Below, piece by piece: positions 1 through 10,528 of a DNA stretch of 64,000 bases. Location: NCBI GenBank assembly GCA_021396245.1, contig WNYE01000005.1:248001-312000 (forward strand), given 5' to 3'. The translations under genes and the position numbers were made by a program. The notes under the pieces were generated by a model. It saw only the letters and a list, made by a program, of their open reading frames with translations. It did not search any database and was not told the origin of the DNA. The number at the start of each line of letters is the position of its first letter. Position 1 is the first letter of the stretch. Origin of the DNA: Sporothrix humicola. Lineage: Eukaryota > Ascomycota > Sordariomycetes > Ophiostomatales > Ophiostomataceae.

Positions 1-350
1 TCTGCTTCGGCTCGCCCGCCCAGGCGCCTGCACCTGCTCCGGCTCCTCCCGCGAGCTCGGGTACGACCAGCCGTCCCGCTGCTCCGCCGTCGTCTTCGGC
101 CCCAGCCCCTCCTTCCTCGTCACCGGCTGCCCCGCCCAAGCCCTCGACAACTTCGGCTGCTTCCCCGCCTGCCGTGTCTCTCCCGCCCGGCGTGAGCGTC
201 ACGACCGACGGCTCGTGCGGCAACGGCAAGACCTGCCTGGGCTCGACCTTTGGGCAGTGCTGCTCGCAGTTTGGCTTCTGCGGCACGGGCGACCAGTTCT
301 GTCCTTCGCTGGTTGCGTGCCAGCCCGAATGGGGCAAATGTGATTCGTAG
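1..350 (+). CDS. Secreted chitin-binding (CBM18) protein, 3' end only
   Basis: The gene enters from the left edge; its frame begins at base 3 and stops at 348-350. The visible 115 residues are a long Pro/Ala/Ser/Thr linker followed by one cysteine-rich module. That module has a CG..K.C, then a QCCSQFGFCG core, then C...C...W..C, which is the chitin-recognition (hevein-like, CBM18) pattern with its paired cysteines and aromatic sugar-binding residues. A CFG at the very start may be the end of an earlier CBM18 copy. In fungi such modules bind chitin in the cell wall or sit on chitinases and chitin deacetylases; whether a catalytic domain lies upstream cannot be seen. The low-complexity linker is typical of secreted proteins. 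The domain call is firm, the full function unknown. Confidence 0.85.
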   Translation, partial: CFGSPAQAPAPAPAPPASSGTTSRPAAPPSSSAPAPPSSSPAAPPKPSTTSAASPPAVSLPPGVSVTTDGSCGNGKTCLGSTFGQCCSQFGFCGTGDQFCPSLVACQPEWGKCDS

Positions 351-847
351 GCAAATGTGTGGACGCGATATATTTCATCGTTGGTCTTTCTTGATAGAGT
401 TGAGTGGCAACAGGTTGTGGTTACATGTTGAAATGAAGAGCAAAGGGAGGGACTATGTTGTACAGAGTCAAGGGTAGAGAAAAGAATCTCGGCTTTAATT
501 AATGCAATTGTTTGAATTTACCTTTATTTTATTTTACTTTGGGATTTATATATCACTCCCGGAATATTGTGTTTGTCAAATTTATATTTTTGAATTTTTA
601 TTTCATTGAAAATTGTCTTGTGATGTAGGAAAATATTTTGAAAAAAAAAAAAAAAAAAAACGATAGAAAATAAATAAAGATAAATCTCTAGAATGCACCG
701 CAAGGCACAAAAAGAAGTGAAGATGCTAATATGCAGATGAAATTGGACAAAAAAGATGATGGTAAAAATGGTGAAAAAGAAGTGAAAAAATATGGTACAA
801 CTATCGACCGACGAGACAAGCTCGTCATCGACTAAACTCGCTCACGC
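351..847. other. Convergent intergenic region, AT-rich
   Basis: This is the shared 3' flank of two genes that face each other. It is AT-rich with a 20-base A run at 641-660. No coding frame with the gene-like third-position bias is present. It presumably holds both transcript ends; no single poly(A) signal can be assigned with confidence. Confidence 0.7.
641..660. repeat. Homopolymer A20
   Basis: Twenty consecutive A residues in the convergent 3' flank. A length-variable mononucleotide tract, likely neutral, and a possible sequencing-length error site. Confidence 0.95.
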
Positions 848-1492
848 CTATGCGAGGCCAAACGCCTTCTGGGCCGTGTGCCAGTAGTCCAGCCGCGCCG
901 AGGTCATGGGCGCGCCAACGCACTTCATGTACGTCTTGAAGCCATCGTCGGTGTTCGTGCGCAGAGCCGCGCGGTCGCTGTCGGTGCACTGCGTGGCCAG
1001 GAACCAGGCGCCCGAGCCAAAGTTGTAGTCGTCGGTCATGACCAGCGACAGGATGGCGTCGGCGTCGCCGTTGGCGGCGGCCACGGCCGACTTGAGGGCG
1101 TCGATGGACTCGGCGTACTGCTTGTTAAAGTCGGGCGACTGCATATTGGATGTGCCCTTGCCGGGGGTGGGGGTAGGGAACTCGGAGTGGCGGTAGCGCA
1201 GCTCGCCCGACTCGACAGCGACGAGGGCGAGGACGCCAGCAATTTCGGCAGCGTTGGTCAGGCCGTACTTGACCATGGCGTTGATGAACGGCGTGGCGGC
1301 CTGGACGTTGGTGGCGCACTGGTCCGGGAAGTCGGCGCCGGAGCAGCTCAGCGACTTGGGCATGATCTGGCCGATAATGTCTGCGGCGGAGCTTTCGCGG
1401 CGGAAGAGGTGGTGGACGCCGGTACCGGGCGTGGGCAGGGCCGAGACGAGGGTGCTGCAGAGAGCCGAGAGGAGGAGGATGCTGGAAACCAT
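848..1492 (-). CDS. Small secreted lysozyme-like protein
   Basis: 214 residues from the ATG at 1492. The frame stays open for 111 codons further upstream, but that part is pyrimidine-rich leader, whereas residues 1-18 from this ATG form a clean signal peptide (hydrophobic core ending in VSALP). After a possible Kex2 site (RR at 31-32) the mature part has four cysteines (50, 59, 169, 191), enough for two disulfides. The core has AxESGEL at 93-98, then a GKGTSNMQ.P.FN segment, then a YNFGSGAWFL segment. This pattern recurs in a common fungal family of small secreted proteins that are usually unnamed. The ESGE and downstream NMQ/N segments recall lysozyme-fold glycosidases, so a wall-lytic role is an inference. 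The gene is intronless, is followed by AT-rich DNA, and converges with the CBM18 gene. Confidence 0.8.
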   Translation of the reverse strand: MVSSILLLSALCSTLVSALPTPGTGVHHLFRRESSAADIIGQIMPKSLSCSGADFPDQCATNVQAATPFINAMVKYGLTNAAEIAGVLALVAVESGELRYRHSEFPTPTPGKGTSNMQSPDFNKQYAESIDALKSAVAAANGDADAILSLVMTDDYNFGSGAWFLATQCTDSDRAALRTNTDDGFKTYMKCVGAPMTSARLDYWHTAQKAFGLA

Positions 1493-4400
1493 TTTGACGT
1501 TGGTGATGTGATGTGATGCAATGTGATGTTGTTTGGTATACGTTGTGATGTAATATGAAATTTGGCGAGTGAGGCGCAGACGATGAGCGTTATGTAGCAA
1601 AAAAAATGTTGGAGATTGAAATTGGAGGGGTATCAAATTGTTTTGGAGGTCGAAAAGACTCGAAAGGCTTCGTGGTATAAAAAGGAGAACAAAAGCGTCT
1701 GTGAACAAAGCAGGTGTTCTTTGTGACGAGACTTTGTTCTTTTGTTTGTTTGTTTGTTCACTTTGTGTGATGCAATGCAGACAACAAGGTGAGAGCGACA
1801 AACGAAAATGGTGAGATGGAAGCAAGAATGAAGTAAAGAGTGAATGAGACGGCCAGCGATGTCAATGTGTGAAAATTGAAGATGCGAATATGTGCAATGA
1901 AGCAAAGAGTGTAAAGATGCAACTATGAGCAAAAAGAGCAAAAGAGCTGCAAGAGGTTGTTGTATCAAACAATAGAGCAAAGAAAGAAAGACGGCACGAG
2001 ACCAGCGTAGAGAATGAGACGAGTGTGAAGACGAAGAGAACGTAGGTTGAGGAGGAAGAGAAAAGAGAGAAAAGAAGAGAAGACAGAAAATATGCAAGAG
2101 GGCCGACTGACAAGAATAAGAGGACGAGAGGCGACGGTCAGCTCAGGACGAAACGAAACAAAAGTCAAAAAGGGAAGGCACCGAATAGGAAGGCACGCAA
2201 AGAGCGCCCCCTGTCGTTGCTTTTTTTCTTTTCTTTTCTTTTGCCCTTTTCTTCCTCTCTCCTCTTCCTCCTGACAGGGATCGCCAGCAGCGTTTACTTG
2301 TCTCCCTCCTTTTGTCCTTGCTCAGTGTTTTTGCGTCGCCGAGTTTTTGCCTCCATTCCCCGTATTTTGTTTCTCTTGTGTGCCTTGCATGGACTTGCAT
2401 GGAGGCCTTGCAGAGGACTAATATGAGTGCCCATGTCACTTTGCACCTATTTTATGAGCAAAAGTACATCCACCCCTGAGTCCTCAATGCAAGCATTGTC
2501 ACTGAAAGAACAGGCGGACTACACCCCTCACAACTGCCCCTTTCGGCAATGGCTTGCATGCTACCGTGCCGTGTCTCTGTGTCTCTGCTCTGTCCTTTCT
2601 GTGTCTCCTTCCTTTGTCTTTCTTTACCCATTGTGGCTTCCTTGTTTTTGTTTCCTTTCTCCCCTGCCCCTTCCCTTCTTTTATCCTTCCCGGTGGTACT
2701 TTTGTACTTTTGTATATTGTTTCGTCCGACAAACGATGGAAGCTGAAGGAGGTAGTCAAACAAGAAGGTGCAAACAACGGCTGGGATCTCGACAAGGAAA
2801 GAAGACTGGACGAACTGACATGTGCTCACGATGTCAAGGACGGCAAGAGCAGACACCGTCACTGACCAATTGACTGAGAAGTCATGGCGCCGTCTTTTCA
2901 CAGTTAAGCTTACATTTATCCTCACTGTCTGCAGTCTGCCGCCGTCTATTGAAGACTGCCCATTCACAGTCCGCCGTCACCTTCTCGTATTGTCGCTTCC
3001 CTTTCGTCGCTCACCGTCCATTCTCTGCTGATCATCGCGAATCAACCAAACGAGCGAACGAACGAAAAGCTGCCCTGCAGTAAACTTCGGCACAAGCTTC
3101 GCAGGGGCTTCCAAAAAGTACAAAAAAGGGAGAACCTGCAGACAGATGCACAAGAATATGTGTACGGCCTCCCATAGGACGGGCGACGACCTGCGTCAAA
3201 GAGTAGTGCGTTTCAAAAGAAGGACAGGGACACAGAGGCGTTGTTTCGAAACAATTGTTGGACAAAAACAACCTCCGTATTCCCACCAAAGCCAAATCCC
3301 CCTATTGTCTGCCGCCCTTTGCCCCAGATCCTGCTGTAGATCGGGCGGTTCTGCGCTGTGAGTGGTCCAATTTTTTAGGGGCGTCTTTGGGCGTTCAGGG
3401 GCTGTTCCTGTCCAGCCAGTGACACTGCGAAGACAGGGAGTTTGTGGGCTGTCAGCTGTCTCTTTTGTCCCTGTTTTTTTTTTTTTTTGGCGCTGTCTGG
3501 ACTTTTTGGCGCGCTCTTGACGCCTCTGGCGCCTGTGTCCGCTGTGCTTCTGGTGGCTTTCCCTTTTCGGAAAGACCGGACCAAGGACGAAGAACGACTC
3601 AAGAAAGCAAGACAAAACACTGCAAGGGTCGTCGAAAAGTACTGAAGGTCAAAAGTCTGTTTTACAATCGAACAAAATAAGCTCACGATCGACGTAGAGA
3701 CTTGGGAATATTCTACTTCCAAAACTTTGTTCAAGATAAAGTTGAGGGCAAGCTTTTGAAGCCCCAACTTTGAGCCGTTCCTGCCTTCATGCACAGCTAT
3801 TGTATTCGGCAGGCGGTGAATGGTGGCAGCTCCGGAAGCTGTTGCGACCCCACTTATTTTTGGCAGCTCGCACCAACAAATATCCCAATTTTTTGGGCCC
3901 TCACCAAATTTCTCTACTCTCTTTCTTTCTCTCAAGCACAAGCAAAAAAAGAGACAAAATAGCATCACCGACAACAATGACAGCGACCTCGAATCGGCCT
4001 TTTGACACGATTGACGCTGTAAGAGACATGTACCAAGCGACTCAACAATGCAATTGATCTTATTTGGATAGATTCGCGACAAAGGGGATCACCAAAAGAG
4101 AGGCCGAAAAGGTCAAGAAAGACAAAGACAAAAGGCGTCGATAAAGAGCTGGAAACAAGGCCTTTCCGCTCCCCGACTGCTGTCGTTCTTGTTTACCTCG
4201 CTCTTCTCTGGATGCTCGCCTCCCCGCAGTCTGTCCTCGATCTTTGCACCGTCTCGCCACTGTCTCGCGTCGTCATCGGGGTCGAACTGTTCGTTGAACG
4301 ATCGTTAGTGATGCTCTTGTCTCTTTGCTCGTGATCGCGTGAAGTACCGCCGGCGTCTCCCTTGTGGCTCGTCCATCTTGGGAACAACCCTTACGAGGGG

Positions 4401-4717
4401 GAGGACTCTTGCTCAAAAGAGAGTTTCACTCTTCCGACAATGGCGCAGAACAAACCTTTTATCCTCACCAACTCTCGTTTTGAGAGCGAGGAGCCTTTCT
4501 ACCCGTTGCTGGGCGCCCGACCGTGACTCTTTTTTATGAGGAGGGGATCGTTTTGATCCATATGATCGGTCGGGAATCAGTTGTGGTTACATTTATATGT
4601 GCACTTTTTGGTGATATTTTGACAGTATGTGATGTGAAAGAAGAAAGAACGCTTATCCAATTCTATGCTTGCAATATAATGTTGAGTCTATGATCAGATC
4701 ATCCTCCATGGTTTCTC
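1493..4717. other. 3.2 kb gene-poor region upstream of the secreted protein gene
   Basis: It holds the promoter and leader of the gene at 848-1492 (on the minus strand) and the 3' flank of the SCY1-like gene. From about 1780 to 2170 the plus strand is purine-rich, which on the gene's own strand is a C/T-rich tract typical of fungal 5' leaders. Frames of 150-235 codons exist here but are rich in Ser/Leu/Phe or Lys/Arg, lack the G/C third-position bias of neighbouring genes and match nothing I recognise. A TTTG repeat lies near 1741-1757 and a T run at 3474-3488. I see no gene. Confidence 0.6.
3474..3488. repeat. Homopolymer T15
   Basis: Fifteen consecutive T residues in the gene-poor region; simple mononucleotide tract with no evident role. 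Confidence 0.9.
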
Positions 4718-7700
4718 CTACAACAGACTCTCGTACTTGTCGAGGCCCGTCTTGCCTGGTTGTGTGGCCATCATGCCGTTGCCATTTGTGTTTGTGTTGT
4801 TGTTTGTGTTTGAGGGCGTCATGGCATTCATGCTCATGCCCATTCCCATTCCCATGCCACCCATACTGCCCATCCCCATCCCGTTGCTCGTATTTGACGG
4901 CATCATGCTGTTCATGCTCATCGAGCCCATGGATCCCATGGAGTTCATTGAGTTCATCGACCCCATTGAGTTCATACTCTGGCCCATGCCGGGCCGGTTG
5001 TAGTTTGGTGTGTAGCTGGGTGTTGATGTCGTGGTGGTCGTCGGTGTCATGGAAGCCATTGACGACATGGCGCTGCCCATGGATGAACCCATCCCTGGCG
5101 GTGGTGGAAGACTGAACCCGGATGCCGGTGATTTGGTTGCGCCTGCTCCAGGTGGCGGCGGCAGCGAGAACCCAGGCGAGGCTGTAGTTGCCGGCGAGGC
5201 CCAAGCGTTGCTGCTGTTCATGCCGCCGCTGCCAGAGCCCCAGTTGATACCAGAAGTAGCCGTGGGCGGCGACGTCGTGGCAGTCGACCATGCTGACGCG
5301 CTGTTGACCGTTGCGCTTGCCGTCGAGTTGGTCGTAGGAGGCGCCATTGGCCGTGCCGGCAAAGCCTTGGAGAACTGCGTAGAGGACGGCGTCATGGCAG
5401 CAAAGCTGTTGAGATCGGGCGTCACCGTGCGGAATGCAGGCTGTTGTGCCTGTGGCTTCGGTGCCTGGGCAGCTGTCGGTGTCGCGGCAGGCGTCGACCA
5501 CGAGAAAGCTGGTGCATTTGCTGTCGCTGTCGAAGTGGAAGCTCTCGGTGTCGTACTCCGGTTGCTAGCGAGAGGTGACGGCCGGCGAGCAGTGGCTGCC
5601 GCCGGTGCCGAATCCCAGCCGCCGTCCATGAGTGCACCGCCGCCCATGCCTCCACCGCCGGCCTTGCCTTTGACGAGCCGCTCAAAGTCGTCTTCAACAT
5701 CACCGCCGCCACTTCCACCAACATCAAACGCTGAACTGCCACCGCCGCCAAACGACGAGAACTCGTCCATGAGCGCGTTGTTGCCGTTGGACGACTGGGC
5801 TGCCGCGGCAGCATCCACTCCAGACAGCTCCTGCAGCTTGCGCACCTGCTCGTCCTCGACGCGCGACGACAGTGTCTTGATGAGCTTCATAAACGCCTGG
5901 AACTGTTTGAGGTTGAGGAGAGGGCCCAGGCTCATCGTCCAGAGCACGGGCAGCAGCTCAAACGCCACAAAGTCGGCGTCCACCACATTACCGACAACCC
6001 TCAGCACATTCAGAGCCTCCATCATAACGGCCGGCTCTTTTGTCTTGATGCCTTTGATCAGAGGCACAATCTTTTCCTGCATCGTGTACTTGTCGAGAGC
6101 GGACGAAGTTGAAGTGCCGCGCTTTGGTTCTGATGATAAACCGTCGAGGCCGTCGCCGCCCAAGCCGTCGGCGTTGTCGGCAGACCCGCCGCACAGAATG
6201 ACAAACGCTTGGAGGCCCCGGATCTTGATGGCGAGGCTGCTCGTCTTGCTAAAGATGGCGGCCACGACGGGGAACAGCTCGTTCTTGATCGTGCTAAAGT
6301 CGAGCACCGGCAACATAGCCGGCACACTTCGAAGGGCAGCATCGACAACGGCGGGCGTTGGCGAATCGAGGGCAGTTGCGATAATCGGCAGCACGTCCTC
6401 CTTGAACTCTTTGCCCGTCGTGTTAGCCGTGATGATGGCCAGGCGGTCGAGCACGACCATGAGACTGGCGTCGCGTGACGGGTCGCGTTCTTGCGGCGTG
6501 TTCTTGCCGGCGGCAGCTGCCGGCACCAAAAAGTGCTCCTTGAGGACGGGCAGGACACGGTCCGAGAATACGCGCTTGGCCGACGGCAGCAGCTCGATAA
6601 TCTTGAAGATGTTTTGCAGAATCTGCGGCGCCAGCTCGCGGTCCTTCATCTCGTCCAGCAGACCGGGCAGCACCTTCTTCTCCATGACCGATTTGGGGAA
6701 CGACGGCAGCACCTTGTTGAGGCCGCGCATAAACGACGACTTTTCGCCGTGCGTCTTGGCTGGGAACGCGTCCAGGAACCGGATCGTCGACACCAAGATG
6801 TTGTCAAAGTACTCGCTCGTCTGGAACTCCTTGGCCGTCAGCCGCTGCGCCGGTCGCCGTGCAATCAGGCGCGGCAGAACGTGTGCGGCGAGCTCGCGCG
6901 GTAGGGGGCGCGAGCTCAAAAAGTTGTTGGTCGTCGAGGGTACCGCGCCTGCAGCTGCAAACGCCCTCTTATATGTCGACACGCTGGCGTGTGCCTCGAT
7001 GGGTGACCGATGCGGCGAGTTGTAGAGGGCGACGCACAGCAGGCCCAAAGAAAACATGTCGGCCGATGGTGTCAGGTTGCTGTCCATCACCAGGTCGGGT
7101 GAAGCGTAGTCGAGGTTGAGCTGCACAGACTTGGGCAGACGTGCGTCCATGTTCAAGATCTCGTGTACGCTGACGGGCGGGAACGACGACGAAGGTCCGG
7201 CGGCGCCAATTTCGGCCGGGCCACAGAAGGCAAGGCCGCTAATCTTCCAGTCCGACTTGGCATTGACCAGCACTGCGTCGGGCGTCAGGTTGCCATGCAC
7301 AAGCCCTGCGTTCTCGTGCAAGAACTCGAGCGCCTTGCCGAGCTGCAGCAGTCCCTTTTGAATCTCGAGCTCGTCAATCTCGATTTCGCGTCGCCGCCGC
7401 ACGCCGTCGGCATCTTCTGTGACGTAGCGGCTGGCTCGTGAGCGGCCACCGTGTGCGCCTTCTTGCTCGTCCTTTTCTTGCAGCAAACTCGAAAGGGAAG
7501 CAGTGACAGCTTCCGTCGCGAATTGGAGCCCTCCGCCACGCGTCTCTTCGACAGGCTCGACGAGCTCCAGAATGCTGGGATGTCGTAACCGCGCCAAGGA
7601 TGACGCCTCCCGCTTCAGGCGCTCCACCACCTCGTCGGCGGCCTTCTTGAACGCGGCCGCGCCCGACCGGCCGAGCGAGCTGGCATGTGCATCGAGGGAT

Positions 7701-7855
7701 TTGCGGTCAAAGACAAAGACCGAATAGGCCTTACCCGTGGACTTTTTCTTCGCGTCGTAGATCTTCCACGGGCCGGCAGTGGATGTGGGCGTCGAGGCGA
7801 CGGTGTAGCCGCTGTTGATCGGCGACGAGATTGACTTGAACGCGGATGCGAACAT
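4718..7855 (-). CDS. SCY1: SCY1-like pseudokinase (SCYL2/CVAK104 type)
   Basis: 1045 residues from the ATG at 7855, chosen because the preceding 29 in-frame codons look like leader and the family starts with a short M-F-x-S motif. Residues about 20-380 form a protein-kinase fold that has lost its catalytic residues: HGNL (187-190) stands where HRD should be, and SGL (206-208) replaces DFG. Residues about 400-720 are helical HEAT-like repeats. The last 300 residues are disordered and end in a Met/Ser/Asn/Gly-rich repeat region. SCY1-family proteins act as scaffolds in clathrin-coated vesicle and Golgi/endosome traffic rather than as kinases. The gene is one uninterrupted exon. It is divergent from the aminotransferase gene across 1.4 kb. 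A long open frame on the opposite strand is a by-product of the GC-rich codons. Confidence 0.93.
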   Translation of the reverse strand: MFASAFKSISSPINSGYTVASTPTSTAGPWKIYDAKKKSTGKAYSVFVFDRKSLDAHASSLGRSGAAAFKKAADEVVERLKREASSLARLRHPSILELVEPVEETRGGGLQFATEAVTASLSSLLQEKDEQEGAHGGRSRASRYVTEDADGVRRRREIEIDELEIQKGLLQLGKALEFLHENAGLVHGNLTPDAVLVNAKSDWKISGLAFCGPAEIGAAGPSSSFPPVSVHEILNMDARLPKSVQLNLDYASPDLVMDSNLTPSADMFSLGLLCVALYNSPHRSPIEAHASVSTYKRAFAAAGAVPSTTNNFLSSRPLPRELAAHVLPRLIARRPAQRLTAKEFQTSEYFDNILVSTIRFLDAFPAKTHGEKSSFMRGLNKVLPSFPKSVMEKKVLPGLLDEMKDRELAPQILQNIFKIIELLPSAKRVFSDRVLPVLKEHFLVPAAAAGKNTPQERDPSRDASLMVVLDRLAIITANTTGKEFKEDVLPIIATALDSPTPAVVDAALRSVPAMLPVLDFSTIKNELFPVVAAIFSKTSSLAIKIRGLQAFVILCGGSADNADGLGGDGLDGLSSEPKRGTSTSSALDKYTMQEKIVPLIKGIKTKEPAVMMEALNVLRVVGNVVDADFVAFELLPVLWTMSLGPLLNLKQFQAFMKLIKTLSSRVEDEQVRKLQELSGVDAAAAAQSSNGNNALMDEFSSFGGGGSSAFDVGGSGGGDVEDDFERLVKGKAGGGGMGGGALMDGGWDSAPAAATARRPSPLASNRSTTPRASTSTATANAPAFSWSTPAATPTAAQAPKPQAQQPAFRTVTPDLNSFAAMTPSSTQFSKALPARPMAPPTTNSTASATVNSASAWSTATTSPPTATSGINWGSGSGGMNSSNAWASPATTASPGFSLPPPPGAGATKSPASGFSLPPPPGMGSSMGSAMSSMASMTPTTTTTSTPSYTPNYNRPGMGQSMNSMGSMNSMNSMGSMGSMSMNSMMPSNTSNGMGMGSMGGMGMGMGMSMNAMTPSNTNNNTNTNGNGMMATQPGKTGLDKYESLL

Positions 7856-9223
7856 GGTGGGCGGTGGGTGTGTTGTGGGATGTAAAGGAAAGAAAGATCG
7901 GCTTGATAAGATATTACGATTGGGCGCGGTCGACGAGCGCACCCGTCATTATGGGGGGCGATAAGACGGCGCAGAGGGAGGGACAGTCAATGGATCAGGA
8001 TTGGCGGTCGAAGAAAGCCGGTAGGACGGTGAGGTAGAGCGCAGCTGTTATCGTCGGGTCGTGAAAGAAGGACAGCTATGCCAAGAAGGAAAGGTTGAAG
8101 TTGAGGTCGAAGCTCGAATTTGTCGAGACAGGGGTAGGTCGGATGGCGTGGATGGCGGGGATTGCGATGAGAGAGAGATTGTGATTGTGTAGGAGTCAAA
8201 AAGTGAGTATCACCGTAGGGAAGCCGGATGGCAGGTTGGGCGCCGGAGCTCGAGGTTGAGGTTGATGCAAGGTCGAAGAATGAAAGCAAGGATTGAGGTT
8301 CAGTTGAGGTCGAGTTGGAGCTGATGAAACTGTGGATCTGTAGACGGGACGAAAGTGTAAGGTGCGACGGGTGCTAGTGGCACGAATTAGGGAAGGAGCA
8401 TGGCAGAAACGCTGCTACCTAATTTGGCTGCGTGGCAGACAAGGAACGTTTTCACAAATATTGCATTTTTGACTCCGGTTCCGTAATTTGATAAGCTACA
8501 ATATGGCGTGGACAGCAAGTGATGAATTTTTTGAAAGTTTCTAATTTTATTAGGTTATTTTATCAGAATATTTTGGCTCTCTTTCAATGGTGGTAAGCTC
8601 CTGTGTGTCTTTGAATGAGATGATACTGAGCCGCCTTTTACTGATTTTGGTTTGATATCCACGTGATGGTCCACGTGCAGGTACCGACCACCTAGACCCT
8701 GAACCGGTGGCTCTTGCCCCTGTCTGTCTCCGATCAGGCTCCGAGTTGCCGCTGTTCTGGCGGTGGGGAAAGGAGGAAAGAGGCGTGAGAAAATGAAAAT
8801 CCCAGGCGGGAAAGCGCAATCGCACACAAAACTCGGGGCGAAGCATATCGCTCCGGACTTGATTTGGCAGTGACTCCCAGCGCTCCCCTCTATTTGGCAA
8901 ACTATTTTGTGACCTTGACGTTTGTGACTTGACCGTTCTCATATCTTCGCGCCTTCGGTCTCAAGCGGCTTGTCGCGGATCAATTGAGCTTCGACTCATT
9001 CTTAAACCGAATCGATTTGATTGTTTCTCCTTCTGGCTGCACGAATCTCTCGTGTTTGTCTTCTTCCTTCCTCTTCTCATTTCTTTTTCCGTTTTTCCAT
9101 TTATTTTCCGTCCTCCCATCCCCAGATCTTGTCGTGATTCCATCTTGACTTGACATCTCGTTACTTCTTCTGAACATCTCCCCTCATTCTCTCCCCCTCC
9201 CACATCCTTCCACACCTCACACA
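7856..9223. promoter_or_regulatory. Divergent promoter region of SCY1-like and aminotransferase genes
   Basis: 1.37 kb between two divergently transcribed genes. The part next to the aminotransferase (about 9020-9223) is strongly C/T-rich and ends in CACACA-ATG, a usual fungal leader. The part next to SCY1 is G/A-rich on the plus strand, its mirror image. Two TGACTC cores (8470-8475, 8871-8876) and a near-Leu3 site (8475-8484) are noted separately. No gene-like frame is seen. Confidence 0.6.
8470..8484. promoter_or_regulatory. Candidate Cpc1/Gcn4 core joined to a Leu3-like site
   Basis: TGACTC (8470-8475) shares its last base with CCGGTTCCGT, which differs at one position from the Leu3 consensus CCGG-NN-CCGG. 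A second TGACTC lies at 8871-8876. Cpc1/Gcn4 and Leu3-type factors control amino-acid and branched-chain synthesis in ascomycetes, so their sites would be expected before the aminotransferase gene. The distance (about 740 bp) is long and single matches are weak evidence. Confidence 0.3.
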
Positions 9224-10528
9224 ATGATCCGTCCAGCACTTCGCCGGCTCGGCGCCCCTGCGGCTGCCATGGCCTCATCGTCTCTCTCTGCGTCTGCTTC
9301 TGCCGCCTCGTCGTCCCGGTTATTACTATCCCGCGCCGCCGCCCGGCCACTTCTTGCCAAGGCCGGCCAGAACAGACTCTACAGCTTCAAGCCCGCCGCC
9401 GCGTCGACGTCGCAGCCCCAGGACATCCACCCGGGCAGCCTCACGATCACCGAGACCAAGACCCCCGGCACACTTGGCGACCCCAAAGACCTCGTGTTTG
9501 GCCGCTCGTTTTCCGACCACATGCTCACGATTGAGTGGAACAAGGACGACGGCTGGCTGGCGCCCAAGATCACGCCGTACCAGAACCTGTCGCTCGACCC
9601 GGCGACGTGTGTGTTCCACTATGCGTTTGAGTGCTTCGAGGGCATGAAGGCCTACAAGGACAGCCAGGGCCGCATCCGCCTCTTCCGCCCGGACAAGAAC
9701 ATGGAGCGCTTCAACAAGTCGGCGGCCCGCATTGCCCTGCCGACGTTCCAGTCGACGGCGCTCATCGAGCTGATTGCCAAGTTTGCCAAGCTCGAGTCGC
9801 GCTTCATCCCCGAGGACCGCGGCTACTCGCTGTACCTGCGCCCGACCATGATCGGCACGCAAAAGACGCTCGGTGTCGGCCCGCCGGGCTCGGCCCTGCT
9901 GTACGTCATTGCCTCGCCCGTCGGCCCGTACTACCCGACCGGCTTCAAGGCCATCTCACTTGAGGCGACGGACTACGCCGTCCGTGCCTGGCCCGGCGGT
10001 GTCGGCGACAAGAAGCTCGGCGCCAACTACGCGCCGTGCATTGTGCCGCAGCGCGAGGCCATGAGCCGTGGCTTCCAGCAGAACCTGTGGCTGTTTGGTG
10101 AGGAGGAGTACGTCACCGAGGTCGGCACCATGAACTTCTTTGTTGCCCTCCGCAACAAGGAGACCGGCGCCAAGGAGCTGGTGACCGCCCCGCTCGACGG
10201 CACCATCCTCGAGGGCGTGACGCGCGACTCGGTGCTGGCGCTGGCGCGCGAGCGGCTGCAGCCCGAGGGCTGGACCATCTCGGAGCGCAAGTACACGATG
10301 CAGGAGATTGCCACCGCCTCGGAGGAGGGTCGCCTCATCGAGGCCTTTGGCGCCGGCACGGCTGCCATTGTGAGCCCTGTACGGTCCATCAGCTGGCGCG
10401 GCAAGATGGTCGACTGCGGCCTCAAGGACCACGAGGAGTCGGGCGCCATCACGACGCGCATGAAGAACTGGATGGAGGGCATCCAGTACGGCGAGGAGGA
10501 GCACGCCTGGAGCTACATCTGCGAGTAG
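9224..10528 (+). CDS. Branched-chain amino acid aminotransferase, mitochondrial
   Basis: 434 residues, one exon. The first about 55 residues are rich in Arg, Ser and Ala with no acidic residue, and end near RLYSF, which reads as a mitochondrial targeting peptide. The rest is a class IV PLP aminotransferase: FHYAFECFEGMKAY near 131-144, RLFRPDKNMERF near 152-163, RPTMIGTQ near 206-213, and WPGGVGDKKLGANYAP (256-271), in which Lys264 is the PLP-binding lysine. It interconverts leucine, isoleucine and valine with their 2-oxo acids using glutamate/2-oxoglutarate. The targeting peptide supports the mitochondrial isoform. Fungi often have several paralogues, so a BAT1-type symbol is not assigned. 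Length and motifs are complete. Confidence 0.95.
   Translation: MIRPALRRLGAPAAAMASSSLSASASAASSSRLLLSRAAARPLLAKAGQNRLYSFKPAAASTSQPQDIHPGSLTITETKTPGTLGDPKDLVFGRSFSDHMLTIEWNKDDGWLAPKITPYQNLSLDPATCVFHYAFECFEGMKAYKDSQGRIRLFRPDKNMERFNKSAARIALPTFQSTALIELIAKFAKLESRFIPEDRGYSLYLRPTMIGTQKTLGVGPPGSALLYVIASPVGPYYPTGFKAISLEATDYAVRAWPGGVGDKKLGANYAPCIVPQREAMSRGFQQNLWLFGEEEYVTEVGTMNFFVALRNKETGAKELVTAPLDGTILEGVTRDSVLALARERLQPEGWTISERKYTMQEIATASEEGRLIEAFGAGTAAIVSPVRSISWRGKMVDCGLKDHEESGAITTRMKNWMEGIQYGEEEHAWSYICE

Noticed and set aside
878..1516. 212-codon plus-strand frame
   Set aside because: Antisense shadow of the secreted lysozyme-like gene, which has a signal peptide and family motifs.
5031..7025. 664-codon plus-strand open frame
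   Set aside because: It lies wholly antisense to the SCY1-like gene and arises because G/C-ending codons on one strand leave few stops on the other; its translation has no domain.
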